64,000 nt of DNA from Unio delphinus (lineage: Eukaryota; Mollusca; Bivalvia; Unionida; Unionidae), in the NCBI GenBank assembly GCA_029339505.1, contig JAQISU010000119.1, positions 2,415,001 through 2,479,000 of the forward strand, in the 5' to 3' direction. Shown here piece by piece: positions 36,600-45,947 of the stretch. How positions within the stretch are numbered: the stretch's first letter is position 1; each line of letters starts with the position of its first letter. The position numbers were made by a program, and so were the translations under genes. The notes below the pieces were generated by a model, which worked only from the letters and a program-made list of their open reading frames with translations, ran no database searches and was not told where the DNA came from.

Positions 36600-37076
36600 C
36601 GATTACTAGTGTATTCATTAACGACAACATGTGGTGGTTTTCCGCTTGGGTTACTCAAGGAGTTAGAAATAGCGTCAAGGACATTTAATACTTCGCTGCC
36701 ACATATTGGTGGGTCATTCATTTGTTGTGTTGGTAGCGTTCATTGGAAGGGTTTTTATATAACGCATAAACTCTTTTGGTGGGGCTAATCCATATGAATC
36801 GAAATAAACAATCCCACGTGGATCAATAGCGTATGCAACCTAGTGAGTTCCAGGTCCGGTGCTGTTATCTAAATTAATGATTCCGGTTTCAGTGTTGTTT
36901 GGTTGATGTGGTAATTGATCTTTCATAAAGACACCTCTGAAGTTTTTAATCGCTAGTTTTTTAGCAGCATCGAGTAAATCAAAATTGGACATGGGAACCA
37001 TCGAAGATTTGGGAACCATAGGTTCCTCAATTAATAAATCGTTCCTGGTAGTCTTAGACCCTTTCCGCTGTACCAC
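36600..37076 (-). pseudogene. Adenain-like protease, element 2, broken
   Basis: The first 78 codons (from 37076) include SNFDLLDAAKKLAIK and MKDQLPHQPNNTE, then TAG at 36840-36842 replaces the Trp after the catalytic His (GTH-stop). Beyond it VYFDSYGLAPPKE and NDPPICGSEVLNV remain, but an internal deletion lies near 36735. The protein cannot be made whole, though all active-site residues can still be seen in the DNA. Confidence 0.75.
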
Positions 37077-37084
37077 GAATACGG

Positions 37085-37493
37085 GGTTCCTGGTAGTCTT
37101 AGACCCTTTCCCTTTTTTTATATCCTTTCCCAGTTGCTTTCTTTAGTGCCATTCCTGCAGCAGTACCAACGGCTCCTAACGCTGCCGCTTTAGCCACCGC
37201 TGGGGCTGCTGCTGCATTCAATGCTGGAATCGCAGCTAACAACGGAAATATACCGCCTGTTTTAATCATATTTTTGATAGCAGCCGCAGAAAGAGTAATC
37301 TGAACACCTTTTTGGCTGCAAGTGCATCATTGAAATGTTTTATTTGACGAGTTGTCAGTGATAGTTTATTTGCACCACCAGTCATTTGGTTGGGTTTCAA
37401 CGTGATTGTGGTTCCACATTTTTTAGCCGATTCTGATTGCAATTTTTTGATTTGACCGGGAGTTAACGCAACACTAATAGCACTCTATGACAT
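37085..37493 (-). pseudogene. Small hydrophobic virion-type protein, element 2, broken
   Basis: The start ATG at 37493 is followed by Ser and then TAG where element 3 has Tyr. Homology continues through SVALTPGQIKKLQ, KCGTTITLKPNQM, a frameshift in the KDKKGVQITL region, the Ala-rich hydrophobic stretch and the basic patch. Position and content match 55852-56331. Confidence 0.65.
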
Positions 37494-37523
37494 GTTATAC
37501 ATAATTGATTGATTCTAAATCGT

Positions 37524-38936
37524 TTACATGTTTTCCACTGGTGCATCTACCACTCTCATTCTTCCACCAACACCTTCAAGTAGCATTGATTTGTCGCTGA
37601 GAATGACAGCAACCGCTCTATAATCAGCAATAGCACCACGAGTCACATTAGCTCTAAAATGTATATCAACAACAGATTGTCTCATCAAATCGAGATGTTC
37701 CAGTGAGAAGTAATAGATCGGATACAGATTTTTAAAATCATATTGTGATATTTGCAAACCAGTATCCACATTTTGATCGCGTGCCATAAATGACAACAGA
37801 CGATGATAAACTCGTGCAATATGATTTTCTGTGTAATTAAGTTGTATATCCTCGGATGGTTCCTGTTGGCCGTTTATTCTCAGTGAGACGTCTTTCACAC
37901 CTAATTGATCAAATATCATATGACTGAAACGTTGATCGCCAACTCGTGCGTTATCTTGTAACGCAATAAATATATGACGTGGCTCAGCAACACCTTGTTT
38001 TGATGCTAGGTTCCAAGTGAATAACCCGTTGATATTTGATTGTTTAACATCTGTACTCACATTTAGCCAACTTAGTAATGATTTTCCTCCTTGGTCCATA
38101 AATGATAGTAATCGTTCTTCTGCAGTGATTGCTGGAGTCAACACTGGCATCCACAATGATTTTTTTGTTAAATTGACTTTACCGGCATCAGCATTTGGAT
38201 TTGCATTGTCTGCTGGAATCCTCCAGATTGCGTCACTATCATCACTCTTTCGTACAAGCGATACTGTATGCTTCGCCCCGTAGATAACTTTTCGGACATT
38301 TCTACAGAATCCAAATATGTGATGCAGTGGAATCGCGCATGAAAATGATTTACGCGCTTCTTGTAACATTGAAATACGTGTTGCAGCTCCTAGATTGAAA
38401 TTAACATCGTTGTTTATAATCATATCTTCGGCATCAATATTAGCGGTACCAGCATTATTCTTTGGTCGTCTTAGAACAAATTGTTTTCCTCCAGCGGTAT
38501 TTGTAGCATCTTTTGCAAACATCATAGAGGGTCCTGCTGATCTTGTATAATCATCGGAATATCTCGCTAACCCGATTATTGTTGTAGCCACATCAACATC
38601 GCGATCTATCGCCTCAATTTCTTTTCCATCAATGAGATATTTTGCACTCTCAAATAACGCCATGATACCATTATTGACAAAACTGACTTGAGTACCAGCT
38701 GGATACGGTGCTGGTACAGCAGGAGTATCAGCAGCTGTTACAATTTCTCCTTCTACTTCAATAAACGCTTCACAGGGCAAAAAGTATTTACTGGTATCAT
38801 GGACTTGAAGATCAATTCTTGCTCGACTATTTGAGTCTATGGCATGATAGGCGTAATATTGATAATCGCGTACAGAATCATCCTTGCCAACTGGGGCGTC
38901 TATATCAAACGCTGGATCATGTGACTGTTTGAACAT
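37524..38936 (-). CDS. Major capsid protein (double jelly-roll type), element 2
   Basis: 470 residues, fully open, the same length as element 3 and very similar to it. It begins MFKQSHDPAFDIDAPVGKDD and contains VDVATTIIGLARYSDDYTR, the conserved mid-protein PLHHIFGFCRNVRKVIYG, SLRINGQQEPSED and the end SMLLEGVGGRMRVVDAP. Length, late position next to the protease and wide conservation among capsid-coding Polintons support a hexon-like double jelly-roll capsid protein that trimerises into capsomers. The jelly-roll fold itself is inferred, not read from the sequence. Its upstream leader holds the palindrome AAATCGCGATTT. Confidence 0.85.
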   Translation of the reverse strand: MFKQSHDPAFDIDAPVGKDDSVRDYQYYAYHAIDSNSRARIDLQVHDTSKYFLPCEAFIEVEGEIVTAADTPAVPAPYPAGTQVSFVNNGIMALFESAKYLIDGKEIEAIDRDVDVATTIIGLARYSDDYTRSAGPSMMFAKDATNTAGGKQFVLRRPKNNAGTANIDAEDMIINNDVNFNLGAATRISMLQEARKSFSCAIPLHHIFGFCRNVRKVIYGAKHTVSLVRKSDDSDAIWRIPADNANPNADAGKVNLTKKSLWMPVLTPAITAEERLLSFMDQGGKSLLSWLNVSTDVKQSNINGLFTWNLASKQGVAEPRHIFIALQDNARVGDQRFSHMIFDQLGVKDVSLRINGQQEPSEDIQLNYTENHIARVYHRLLSFMARDQNVDTGLQISQYDFKNLYPIYYFSLEHLDLMRQSVVDIHFRANVTRGAIADYRAVAVILSDKSMLLEGVGGRMRVVDAPVENM

Positions 38937-38977
38937 TTTATTCTATTTATCAGAGTCTAAATCGCGATTTTCCATTT

Positions 38978-39427
38978 TCATCGTCGTGTTTTTTTAAAGC
39001 CACTTCCTGCTATCATGTTTGCAATATTGCTTTGGTCGGGGGTTAAAACCATCGACGCTAATTTTTCATCTACTGGGTTATTTATAATTCTACTAACACT
39101 TGCAGGCATTTCCGCTGTAGAGGGTAACGGTTTTGAACATTTTTTGGATTTCATCCGTGATTTCACTAATGATGTTAATTTATTCTTCGCAGTTGAAAAC
39201 GCTTTTCCCGCAAGATCTCCAACAGCACCAATACCCTTATCACGAATAACATCAATGGCTTTCATTCCTAGTTGTTTAGCCAACGGCGTCACTTTTATAG
39301 CAATTCTCGCAAATAACCCTAAAATGGTATTACCTAAACCATCTCCGTAGTATGCTCTATAAACAGGAAACCGTGAATTAACTACGTAGACGGGGATTGG
39401 TTTATCATGATTGTAGTGTATGATCAT
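38978..39427 (-). CDS. Small basic late protein, element 2
   Basis: 149 residues, intact. It starts MIIHYNHDKPIPVYVVNSRFPVYR, followed by YGDGLGNTILGLFARIA, the amphipathic helix LAKQLGMKAIDVIRDKG and a Lys/Arg-rich C-terminus ending KKTRR. The conserved GDGLG near a hydrophobic helix resembles minor capsid or core peptides of related elements, which act inside the capsid. It is preceded by a leader with an AACAATT-TTTC-AATTGTT hairpin (39442-39459). Confidence 0.6.
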   Translation of the reverse strand: MIIHYNHDKPIPVYVVNSRFPVYRAYYGDGLGNTILGLFARIAIKVTPLAKQLGMKAIDVIRDKGIGAVGDLAGKAFSTAKNKLTSLVKSRMKSKKCSKPLPSTAEMPASVSRIINNPVDEKLASMVLTPDQSNIANMIAGSGFKKTRR

Positions 39428-39486
39428 TATTTGAAATCAGAAACAATTTTTCAATTGTTATTTATCTATTCAATTGACTTTTCAAT

Positions 39487-40358
39487 TCAGTCACTATGAT
39501 ACCCACTTTCCACTAACTTGCCAATGAAATCTCGATATGTGCTGATATCCATGATACCACCCTGAAATAATCGTCTACAGATATCAGCTGCTTCATTAAT
39601 TATTTCCGGTGAGTTATTTCCGGCTCGGAACCCTCCTACAAGAACCTCTAATCGTGCTATATCACTGAGAACACTACCAGGACATGAAACGCTAGCGTTT
39701 CCAACTAGACCACTCCCCAGAAATTTCTTCTCATCGTATGGCTGTCTTATTTGGAGTTGAAATTTTCTCTTGAAGTCTCTGTATTCCTTCATCCTTCTAT
39801 CTAAACTCCCAGTATTTATTTCATACACTATATCAGCCCATTCATTATGTGACATTCTATAATCCGAATAATTGTCCGTGAATAAAACTTCTCTTGTGAA
39901 TCATAGCTGTTAGCAGCGAATTCACCAAAATTGTCTATATCCTCGTTGAGAATTTGTTGTTTAGCGCTCTCGGTAAATATAATTGATTTAGGTAGTCCAC
40001 TAACTAGTTCTTCCTGAAATCCTTTAAATTTTCGTTTCGAAGCGGTTGATATATCCTGAGGAAGTGATTGCAAGGATTTTTTTGTTTGTTTAGTTCTTTT
40101 TGCTATTTTTTCTAACACAGGAATAAGACCCTCTTCTTTTCTTTTACCGTCAGGATCATCTCTCAGTATAGCACGCTCTATCTCCTTCGTTGCTGTGGTT
40201 ACCGGTTTAAACAATTCTTAAGATCCCGCAGCAAAATCAGTCTGAAGACTCTGTCGTTGTTGCAGTTTATTCTGTACAGAGTCGCGAATTGGTACAAATC
40301 TCTTAATTGCATCCAGTCGTTCACGAGCCAATCGGGTTGTTAATGCTTCATTGACCAT
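39487..40358 (-). pseudogene. Capsid-associated late protein, element 2, broken
   Basis: Starts at 40358 (MVNEALTTRLARERL-like). An in-frame stop near 40218 follows, then an open segment 40214-39828, and after a frameshift the segment 39855-39487 with GGFRAGNNSPEIINEAADIC and the ending ESGYHSD. Element 3 shows the two segments belong to one gene. A palindrome GAAACGCTAGCGTTTC (39686-39701) lies in its coding part and is absent from elements 1 and 3. The function is unknown. Confidence 0.65.
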
Positions 40359-40372
40359 TATTTGAAATCAGA

Positions 40373-40390
40373 AACAATTTTTCAATTGTT
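40373..40390 (-). promoter_or_regulatory. Late leader hairpin upstream of the capsid-associated gene
   Basis: Read on the minus strand: AACAATTGAAAAATTGTT, a 7-bp perfect stem with a four-base loop, 15 bases before the ATG. The same sequence precedes the small basic protein at 39442-39459. In element 3 it is slightly decayed (59385-59401). Confidence 0.45.
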
Positions 40391-40421
40391 TAAATAATTT
40401 TTCAATCCCGACCTAACACCA

Positions 40422-40897
40422 GTGACAAAGTCACCGTGGAAGTGTTTTAACAGCTCTATCAATGATGAGGAAAGTATCATAATTGTATATAAAATAATTA
40501 ATACTGATAGTTTCCTCACTTTTTTGACATGTCGGATGATTTTTGATACCACCATGGAAGTGTTTTAACGGCTCTATCATTGATGGCGAAAGTCACATAA
40601 TTGTATATAAAAAATAATTAATACTGTGATTTTCGCCACTTTTCTATTTGATCAATCCGACATATCATAGATGATTTTTTAACATCACCATGGAAGCGTT
40701 ATTTCATCCTATCATTGATGGCGAAAGTATCATAATTGTATATAAAAATAATTAATACTGATAGTTTCGCCACTTTTCTATTTGATCAATCCATCGATTT
40801 TTGACATCCCTTGAGGGTCGGCTAAAAAAAATGATTAATGGTCGGGCAATCAAATAATGATAAATGGTTGGTCAATCAAATAATGATAAATGGTCAA
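40422..40897. repeat. Array of three covarying hairpins, element 2
   Basis: Three units of about 120-135 bases each carry a 13-base arm, a conserved AATTGTATATAAAA-type loop and a complementary 13-base arm: 40467-40479 with 40505-40517, 40585-40597 with 40625-40637, 40720-40732 with 40759-40771. Arms differ between units (GAGG, GGCG at the base, TATCA or TCACA at the top), yet the partners change to match. A single central position is mispaired or wobble in every unit. The array lies between the late block and the early-side genes, so it may be a promoter, origin or structured RNA. A short palindrome GTGACAAAGTCAC is at 40422-40434. Confidence 0.75.
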
Positions 40898-41299
40898 TCA
40901 AAATTGTTCATTTTCTTGAATTAACGCCCGTAGGTTTCTAACTTTAGAATTAACCTCCTTTTTCAATTCGTATTCGTACCCCAATTCTTTTCGTATTCGT
41001 TCTACGATGGTATACAACGGAGCGAACACACGTACGTCACTGGAAAATGCGAGAGAGTCCCGAAAAGAATTCTGAATTCTTTTGATGAGCGCATACTTCT
41101 TTGGTAGCATATACTTGTTAGTGCTAACTCCGTATTCTATATCCTGAAAATCAGACATGATTTGATCAGGATTTAACCCATCTGATAGTTCAATATCCCA
41201 ACTTTTCAATTTTGAAATCTCGGATAAAATGCTGTTCATGTTTTCAGAATTCATTATTCTATAATAATGATATATTTCTAAATGAAAAATATGACGCAT
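40898..41299 (-). CDS. Small conserved protein of unknown function, element 2
   Basis: The frame opens at 41299, and the second Met at 41254 (MNSENMNSILSEI) is the likelier start. About 119 residues, mostly helical, with conserved STNKYMLPKKYALIKRIQNS and IVERIRKELGYEYELKKEV. Elements 1 and 3 have the same protein. The upstream HNH gene's stop overlaps the first ATG as TAATG, also in element 3. I do not recognise the family. Confidence 0.6.
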   Translation of the reverse strand: MRHIFHLEIYHYYRIMNSENMNSILSEISKLKSWDIELSDGLNPDQIMSDFQDIEYGVSTNKYMLPKKYALIKRIQNSFRDSLAFSSDVRVFAPLYTIVERIRKELGYEYELKKEVNSKVRNLRALIQENEQF

Positions 41300-41790
41300 T
41301 AGACATAACTAAATCGAATTTTCTGTCCAGTCCCCTTTGAAATCGCCGTCTTGGTTATTCCCTCTGCAACTCTTCGTACTGAGGGTCCACAAATATCGAA
41401 GTGCCTACTGGCTTCATTCATTGATTGAAATAGTTTTTCTTCGTTAGTTATCGTATTCAAAGATTTCACAGGTCTCGCTTTTTTCGAGTATTTCCCAGTC
41501 CCCCCTCGTTTGGTATTCTCACTTTGTGTGATAGCCTGCAGATTTGATAAAGAATTGTTCTTTGGATTAGAATCGATATGATCAATAACAAAATCATCCT
41601 GGATCAATCCATAAAAACACTCAAATGCGAAACGATGATTGAGATATCTCTTCTTCCCAACAGTGAACACCAAATACCCCATACCATTGTCAGCAACAAC
41701 TGGTTTCTTCAGTCTGCGGTTTCTTACAACACCATCACTGGATGCTTCATAATTTGTGATCACAGGGTGTTGTCTGAATTCTTGGTTCAT
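41299..41790 (-). CDS. HNH endonuclease with NUMOD-type DNA-binding ends, element 2
   Basis: 163 residues. An N-terminal NUMOD4-like part (YEASSDGVVRN, about residues 13-45) is followed by an HNH core: His52 in YLNHRFAFE, Asp70-His71 in VIDHIDSNPKNN and Asn83 in LSNLQAIT. The C-terminal part (about 105-150, LFQSMNEASRHFDICGPSVRRVAEG) resembles an intron-encoded-nuclease repeat (NUMOD1). This is the layout of phage and organelle homing nucleases. Here it is a free-standing gene of the element and may nick DNA in replication or spread itself. It is conserved in element 3. Confidence 0.85.
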   Translation of the reverse strand: MNQEFRQHPVITNYEASSDGVVRNRRLKKPVVADNGMGYLVFTVGKKRYLNHRFAFECFYGLIQDDFVIDHIDSNPKNNSLSNLQAITQSENTKRGGTGKYSKKARPVKSLNTITNEEKLFQSMNEASRHFDICGPSVRRVAEGITKTAISKGTGQKIRFSYV

Positions 41791-41804
41791 TCGTATACAT
41801 AATA

Positions 41805-42179
41805 CTATTGTTTGTCTAATTCATTGTTTGGTTTAATGATAAATCTTTCGATGTAGTCTTGAGGAGTTCTTATGATTTTATTCTTGATACTGACTTTGTC
41901 AGCGTCAGGGTCATAATTTCTGATTGATTGTCCATTTTTTATTCTTTTATCATAATAACGCTTCAATTCCCTGTATCGCTTACCACCGCAATTTAGACAC
42001 AACTGAGATTTTCCCCTGACCCCAACTCCACATAGAATACAAGGTAACGGACTAAGGCTTCCACGACGATAGCTTTGCATATGATACCCACAAAACTCAT
42101 TTCTGCATGATTTGTTACACGGGGTTATTGATCCAATCATAAGCCACTTACAGTGATTTATTATATATAAATTCTTCAT
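41805..42179 (-). CDS. Cys-rich putative Zn-binding protein, element 2
   Basis: 124 residues. Four or more Cys pairs (CNKSCRNEFCGYH, PCILCGVGV, LCLNCGGKRYRELKRYY) suggest one or two Zn-binding folds like those in phage HNH-associated proteins. A basic C-terminal tail follows. Element 3 keeps only the first 11 codons and the last few bases, with the centre deleted. Its start is 24 bases from the divergent PolB start. The function is unknown. DNA binding is plausible. Confidence 0.6.
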   Translation of the reverse strand: MKNLYIINHCKWLMIGSITPCNKSCRNEFCGYHMQSYRRGSLSPLPCILCGVGVRGKSQLCLNCGGKRYRELKRYYDKRIKNGQSIRNYDPDADKVSIKNKIIRTPQDYIERFIIKPNNELDKQ

Positions 42180-42203
42180 TTAAATGCTTGTTTTAATTAT
42201 AGC

Positions 42204-45200
42204 ATGAGGGAATTAAGGAGAACGCCTTCGAAAAATGCTGAATTCAATGCTGATAAAGAGTTTAAGAGATTATTGAAAATCATTCCTAGATTTAATCTCG
42301 ATAAACCCAAAAAACGTCAAAGAGACGGAAACATGAAAGAGTTTAAGAGATTATTGAAAATCAATCCTAGATTTAATCTCGATAAACCCAAAAAACGTCC
42401 AATAGACGGAAATATGAAAGAGTTTAAGAGATCATTGAAAATCAATCCTAGATTTAATCTCGATAAACCCAAAAAACGTCCAATAGACGGAAATATGAAA
42501 GAGTTTAAGAGATTATTGAAAATAAATCCTAGATTTAATCTCGATAAACCCAAAAAACGTAACAAGAGATTATTGAAAATCAATCCTAGATTTAATCTCA
42601 ATAAACCCAAAAAACGTCCAATAGACGGAAACATGAAAGAGTTTAAGAGATTATTGAAAATAAATCCTAGATTTAATCTCGATAAACCCAAAAAAACGTC
42701 CAAGAGATTACCCTGGAAGGATGCTCAATTCAATCTCGATATAGTTTCTAATACACCAAAGAATACAATTCTTGATAAAGCCATGATTAGTAAAATCAGA
42801 GATTGTTTTAATGAATTCAAGCGTGATGGAGCATCTTATTTTTGGTCAACATTTCGAATTGATGGTGTTGTTGATGCTACCATGAATGATGAAAAAGCAG
42901 CAGTGATAATTTCACGTGTTGGGGAAAAACGGCATTTTTTCCGAATCAAATTCATTATCGAAGTCGATGGCAAATGGATTATTAGGGATAAATTTGAACC
43001 AATCCTCAAGAATAAAAAAGCTGTCATTGTGAGTAGAGATTCCAAACCAGGAATTCTAACCGGAATCGATAAGCCATACTACGAAAGATCTTATCCCGTA
43101 ACAGCAATGGTTTATGGGATATATCCGTTAAATGATAAACCCGATATCGCAAAACTAGCTCCTATGAAATATTCGTCAGGGCTTAATTGTGTAGCAGAAC
43201 GAATAATAGAACACTTCACAAATGCATCCCGAGGAAATAAACTAACTGATCTGCGACGTAGGAAAATAACCGAGTGGGAACTGACAGTGAAACAGCATGG
43301 TGCAAAGATTTCTGATATAGCTAAATTAGAAACATCATTACGATTCCCAATAACCGTTATGACGATAACCGGAGAGGTTTTATACGAACCGAAATATAAC
43401 AAAAATGGAGCGCCAATACAGATTATTGATCATAACAAACATGCGTGGACACCTGCGGTAACAGTATTTCCACGAGAACGAACCGTGAAATATATTCCTA
43501 AGGAGTTCGTCGGGGATGTTTTCTATGAAGAGAGATTATTCGATGCTATTCATGCGTTGTGTAAAGATGATCCTGTGTCAGTGTGGTTACTTAGAAGTGA
43601 TGAAGATCCCGAAATAGGATTCGATCAATTTGTAAAACCAAATGGTGAATTATATCGCGTTGAAGAATTAGATAACAGAATGAGAAAAATCGCTAGTGAT
43701 TTTTCACCGGAGAATTCCCATGAAAAACTACTCACGGATAGTTTTACTATTCCATCAGTGGTAGCTCACTTTGCAAGAGAAAAAAACTCATGGCGTCCAA
43801 CACGAAGTGATTTTCTCGAAGATGTTAAATTGAGTTGCGTCGAATTTGGTCATGGAGGACTGAGGAATACGAAATACTCACGTGATGGTATGATTTCAAT
43901 TGATATATCCGCGTGTTATCCCGGAAGTTTTCTCGGATATGGGGAATGTGCTGAGTACTTCAAACGATTTGGACACCCCACGCATGAAATGACTCGTGTT
44001 GCGATTAATGGACCATTGCCTGATTTTGATTTAACCGGATTCGCTCGTGTGAAATCATTCGAATTAGCGTCAGGATTACATCCGTGTAGTTATGTTTGGC
44101 TCGGTAGACACCTATCTGAAAAGGCCTGGATGCCAATAGTGTTACTACGATATATGATTGATTGTGGTATGCTAATATCGTTGATTGTTTCCGAGGCTAT
44201 TATATGCTATCGAGCTCAGAAAGAAGTTTGGCTACCACAACCCGATCTAGATCGTATAATCAGCGAACTACGAAAACAATTCCCTGATTTCAGTGAAGAA
44301 GAAATCATAAATTGGTCTAAGAAGTTATTTGAAATTAAAAAAGAACAAGCAAAGGATCTCGGACGAAGAATAATCGGTAAATTTACCCAGGGTGGACGAT
44401 ACGACAATGCAAAATATTCTTCGCGGTTGATCATAGACGTCGCTGAATACGATTTTATTGTATCGGATTTAATGAAACAGGGAAAACTTGTATCCCGTAA
44501 GGATGCTTTTCTATCCAATGGTGAGAAATTAGGTACGGTTGTTACCTACTGTGATGGATATAATTCCCAGTACACACATTTGAGAAGTTCAATGCTAGCC
44601 TATGCTTCTATTAATCTATTTTCGATGATAAATAGATTTCATAATATCGCGGTTAGAGTGGCCACTGATTCGATGTATATACACAATAAGTACAAATCAG
44701 CTGTTGCTAAATTCACAGATCCGGAGGAAGCGTGGGGGCGTTGGCGATTTAAAAAGAAGATGCTATATGAGAATTGTGAATCCGCAGACGTTGTCATGGA
44801 TGATAAATATCTTTGTTGTAACCGTATTGAAATTCAATCAGAATTTTCTAATGCACCACCGGTATCTGATCCAGTATGTAGATACAAGACAGTTTATTTA
44901 AACTGTTGTGGTGGGTCAGGAAAGACAACTCTTGCAATTGAATTATTTCGTCGGTCAACCATGATTGTACTAACACCGACTCACAGACTCCCCAGAGAGA
45001 TGATACAACGAGGGGTAAATGCTTGCACTTACCATAGTTTCTTTCGATGGAAGGGTGACAAATGGACTCCCGAGCGTATGGGTGATAAATTCATTCCTGA
45101 AATCATAATTTGGGATGAAATATGCACAGTGTCATTAGATGTATTAAAAACATTTCTTGAGTGGTTGTTAAACAAAAACACAAAAGTCGTCATGTGCGGT

Positions 45201-45947
45201 GATCACGGCCAACCACCACTATTTGTCGGTGCATCTCCACATGAATGGCTAAAGGGTTTTGTAGACTACTATGAAGAAATCACCACTGATTATAGATCAC
45301 TTGATGAACGATTACGAGAATTTAAGAAACTAATTAGATTACAACCGGATAGAATCCAATGCGAACTAGCGCGTGAAGTGATTTCAGAAACTCCAATGAA
45401 TGATTTCTGGGAAACATGGAGACCAAACGATTTGATCATTGCAAGTAGAAAAATAGTCAGAGACACACTTCAGATGAAGTTATTTGAATTGCATAAAGAA
45501 AAATTTGCAACGCTTCCAGTACCCCTTTGTTATAGGCCATCGGATACACAAAAACAGAACATTGAAGTTGATATTCCAGGACAAAGTGAAAAACAAATTC
45601 TCGTATTAAATGATATTGTGCTGGTTGATATCAGCGTCGTCGAAAATGCATTGCGTGCTAATAAATCCCCGTGGACGCTAGGATACGCAGCAACAATACA
45701 CTCTTCACAGGGATTGACTATATCGGATACAATTGTTTGGATGGTGGATAATCACATCGAATGGTCGAATTTAGTCTATCTCGCAGTATCCAGAGTACAA
45801 AAAATAAATCAACTTCGAAGAGTTGTTTTCGATGATAATGACACAACAATAAGTGATATTGATGTTAGCATCATTAATAAAAAACTCTCCGGTTACAAAC
45901 AACAGGACAAAAAAAACAACGAGAATTTGATATTGATGCTGAATTAA
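42204..45947 (+). CDS. PolB DNA polymerase-SF1 helicase fusion, element 2
   Basis: 1247 residues in the zero frame. N-terminal region: six tandem basic repeats (core RLLKINPRFNLDKPKKR, about residues 12-170). A conserved middle region follows (KYSSGLNCVAERI, IIDHNKHAW). Polymerase: motif A with Asp567 (DISACYPGSF), a GRRIIGKFTQGG segment in the motif B position, motif C with Asp822 (VATDSMYI). Helicase: Walker A with Lys907 (GGSGKTT), Walker B Asp971-Glu972 (IIWDEI), GDHGQPP near 1000, TIHSSQG near 1167, VYLAVSRV at the end. No clear 3'-5' exonuclease motifs are seen. The frame ends at 45947, but an HNH domain continues in the -1 frame. It would replicate the element. Confidence 0.92.
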   Translation: MRELRRTPSKNAEFNADKEFKRLLKIIPRFNLDKPKKRQRDGNMKEFKRLLKINPRFNLDKPKKRPIDGNMKEFKRSLKINPRFNLDKPKKRPIDGNMKEFKRLLKINPRFNLDKPKKRNKRLLKINPRFNLNKPKKRPIDGNMKEFKRLLKINPRFNLDKPKKTSKRLPWKDAQFNLDIVSNTPKNTILDKAMISKIRDCFNEFKRDGASYFWSTFRIDGVVDATMNDEKAAVIISRVGEKRHFFRIKFIIEVDGKWIIRDKFEPILKNKKAVIVSRDSKPGILTGIDKPYYERSYPVTAMVYGIYPLNDKPDIAKLAPMKYSSGLNCVAERIIEHFTNASRGNKLTDLRRRKITEWELTVKQHGAKISDIAKLETSLRFPITVMTITGEVLYEPKYNKNGAPIQIIDHNKHAWTPAVTVFPRERTVKYIPKEFVGDVFYEERLFDAIHALCKDDPVSVWLLRSDEDPEIGFDQFVKPNGELYRVEELDNRMRKIASDFSPENSHEKLLTDSFTIPSVVAHFAREKNSWRPTRSDFLEDVKLSCVEFGHGGLRNTKYSRDGMISIDISACYPGSFLGYGECAEYFKRFGHPTHEMTRVAINGPLPDFDLTGFARVKSFELASGLHPCSYVWLGRHLSEKAWMPIVLLRYMIDCGMLISLIVSEAIICYRAQKEVWLPQPDLDRIISELRKQFPDFSEEEIINWSKKLFEIKKEQAKDLGRRIIGKFTQGGRYDNAKYSSRLIIDVAEYDFIVSDLMKQGKLVSRKDAFLSNGEKLGTVVTYCDGYNSQYTHLRSSMLAYASINLFSMINRFHNIAVRVATDSMYIHNKYKSAVAKFTDPEEAWGRWRFKKKMLYENCESADVVMDDKYLCCNRIEIQSEFSNAPPVSDPVCRYKTVYLNCCGGSGKTTLAIELFRRSTMIVLTPTHRLPREMIQRGVNACTYHSFFRWKGDKWTPERMGDKFIPEIIIWDEICTVSLDVLKTFLEWLLNKNTKVVMCGDHGQPPLFVGASPHEWLKGFVDYYEEITTDYRSLDERLREFKKLIRLQPDRIQCELAREVISETPMNDFWETWRPNDLIIASRKIVRDTLQMKLFELHKEKFATLPVPLCYRPSDTQKQNIEVDIPGQSEKQILVLNDIVLVDISVVENALRANKSPWTLGYAATIHSSQGLTISDTIVWMVDNHIEWSNLVYLAVSRVQKINQLRRVVFDDNDTTISDIDVSIINKKLSGYKQQDKKNNENLILMLN

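Noticed and set aside
40460..40775. Hairpin array as simple transcription terminators
   Set aside because: The conserved element is the TATA-like loop and the covarying stems, without T-run endings in a constant place. This explanation does not fit animal polymerase II.
42317..42703. Minus-strand frame with Leu/Asn repeats inside PolB
   Set aside because: It is the antisense shadow of the basic N-terminal repeats. The plus strand carries the polymerase.
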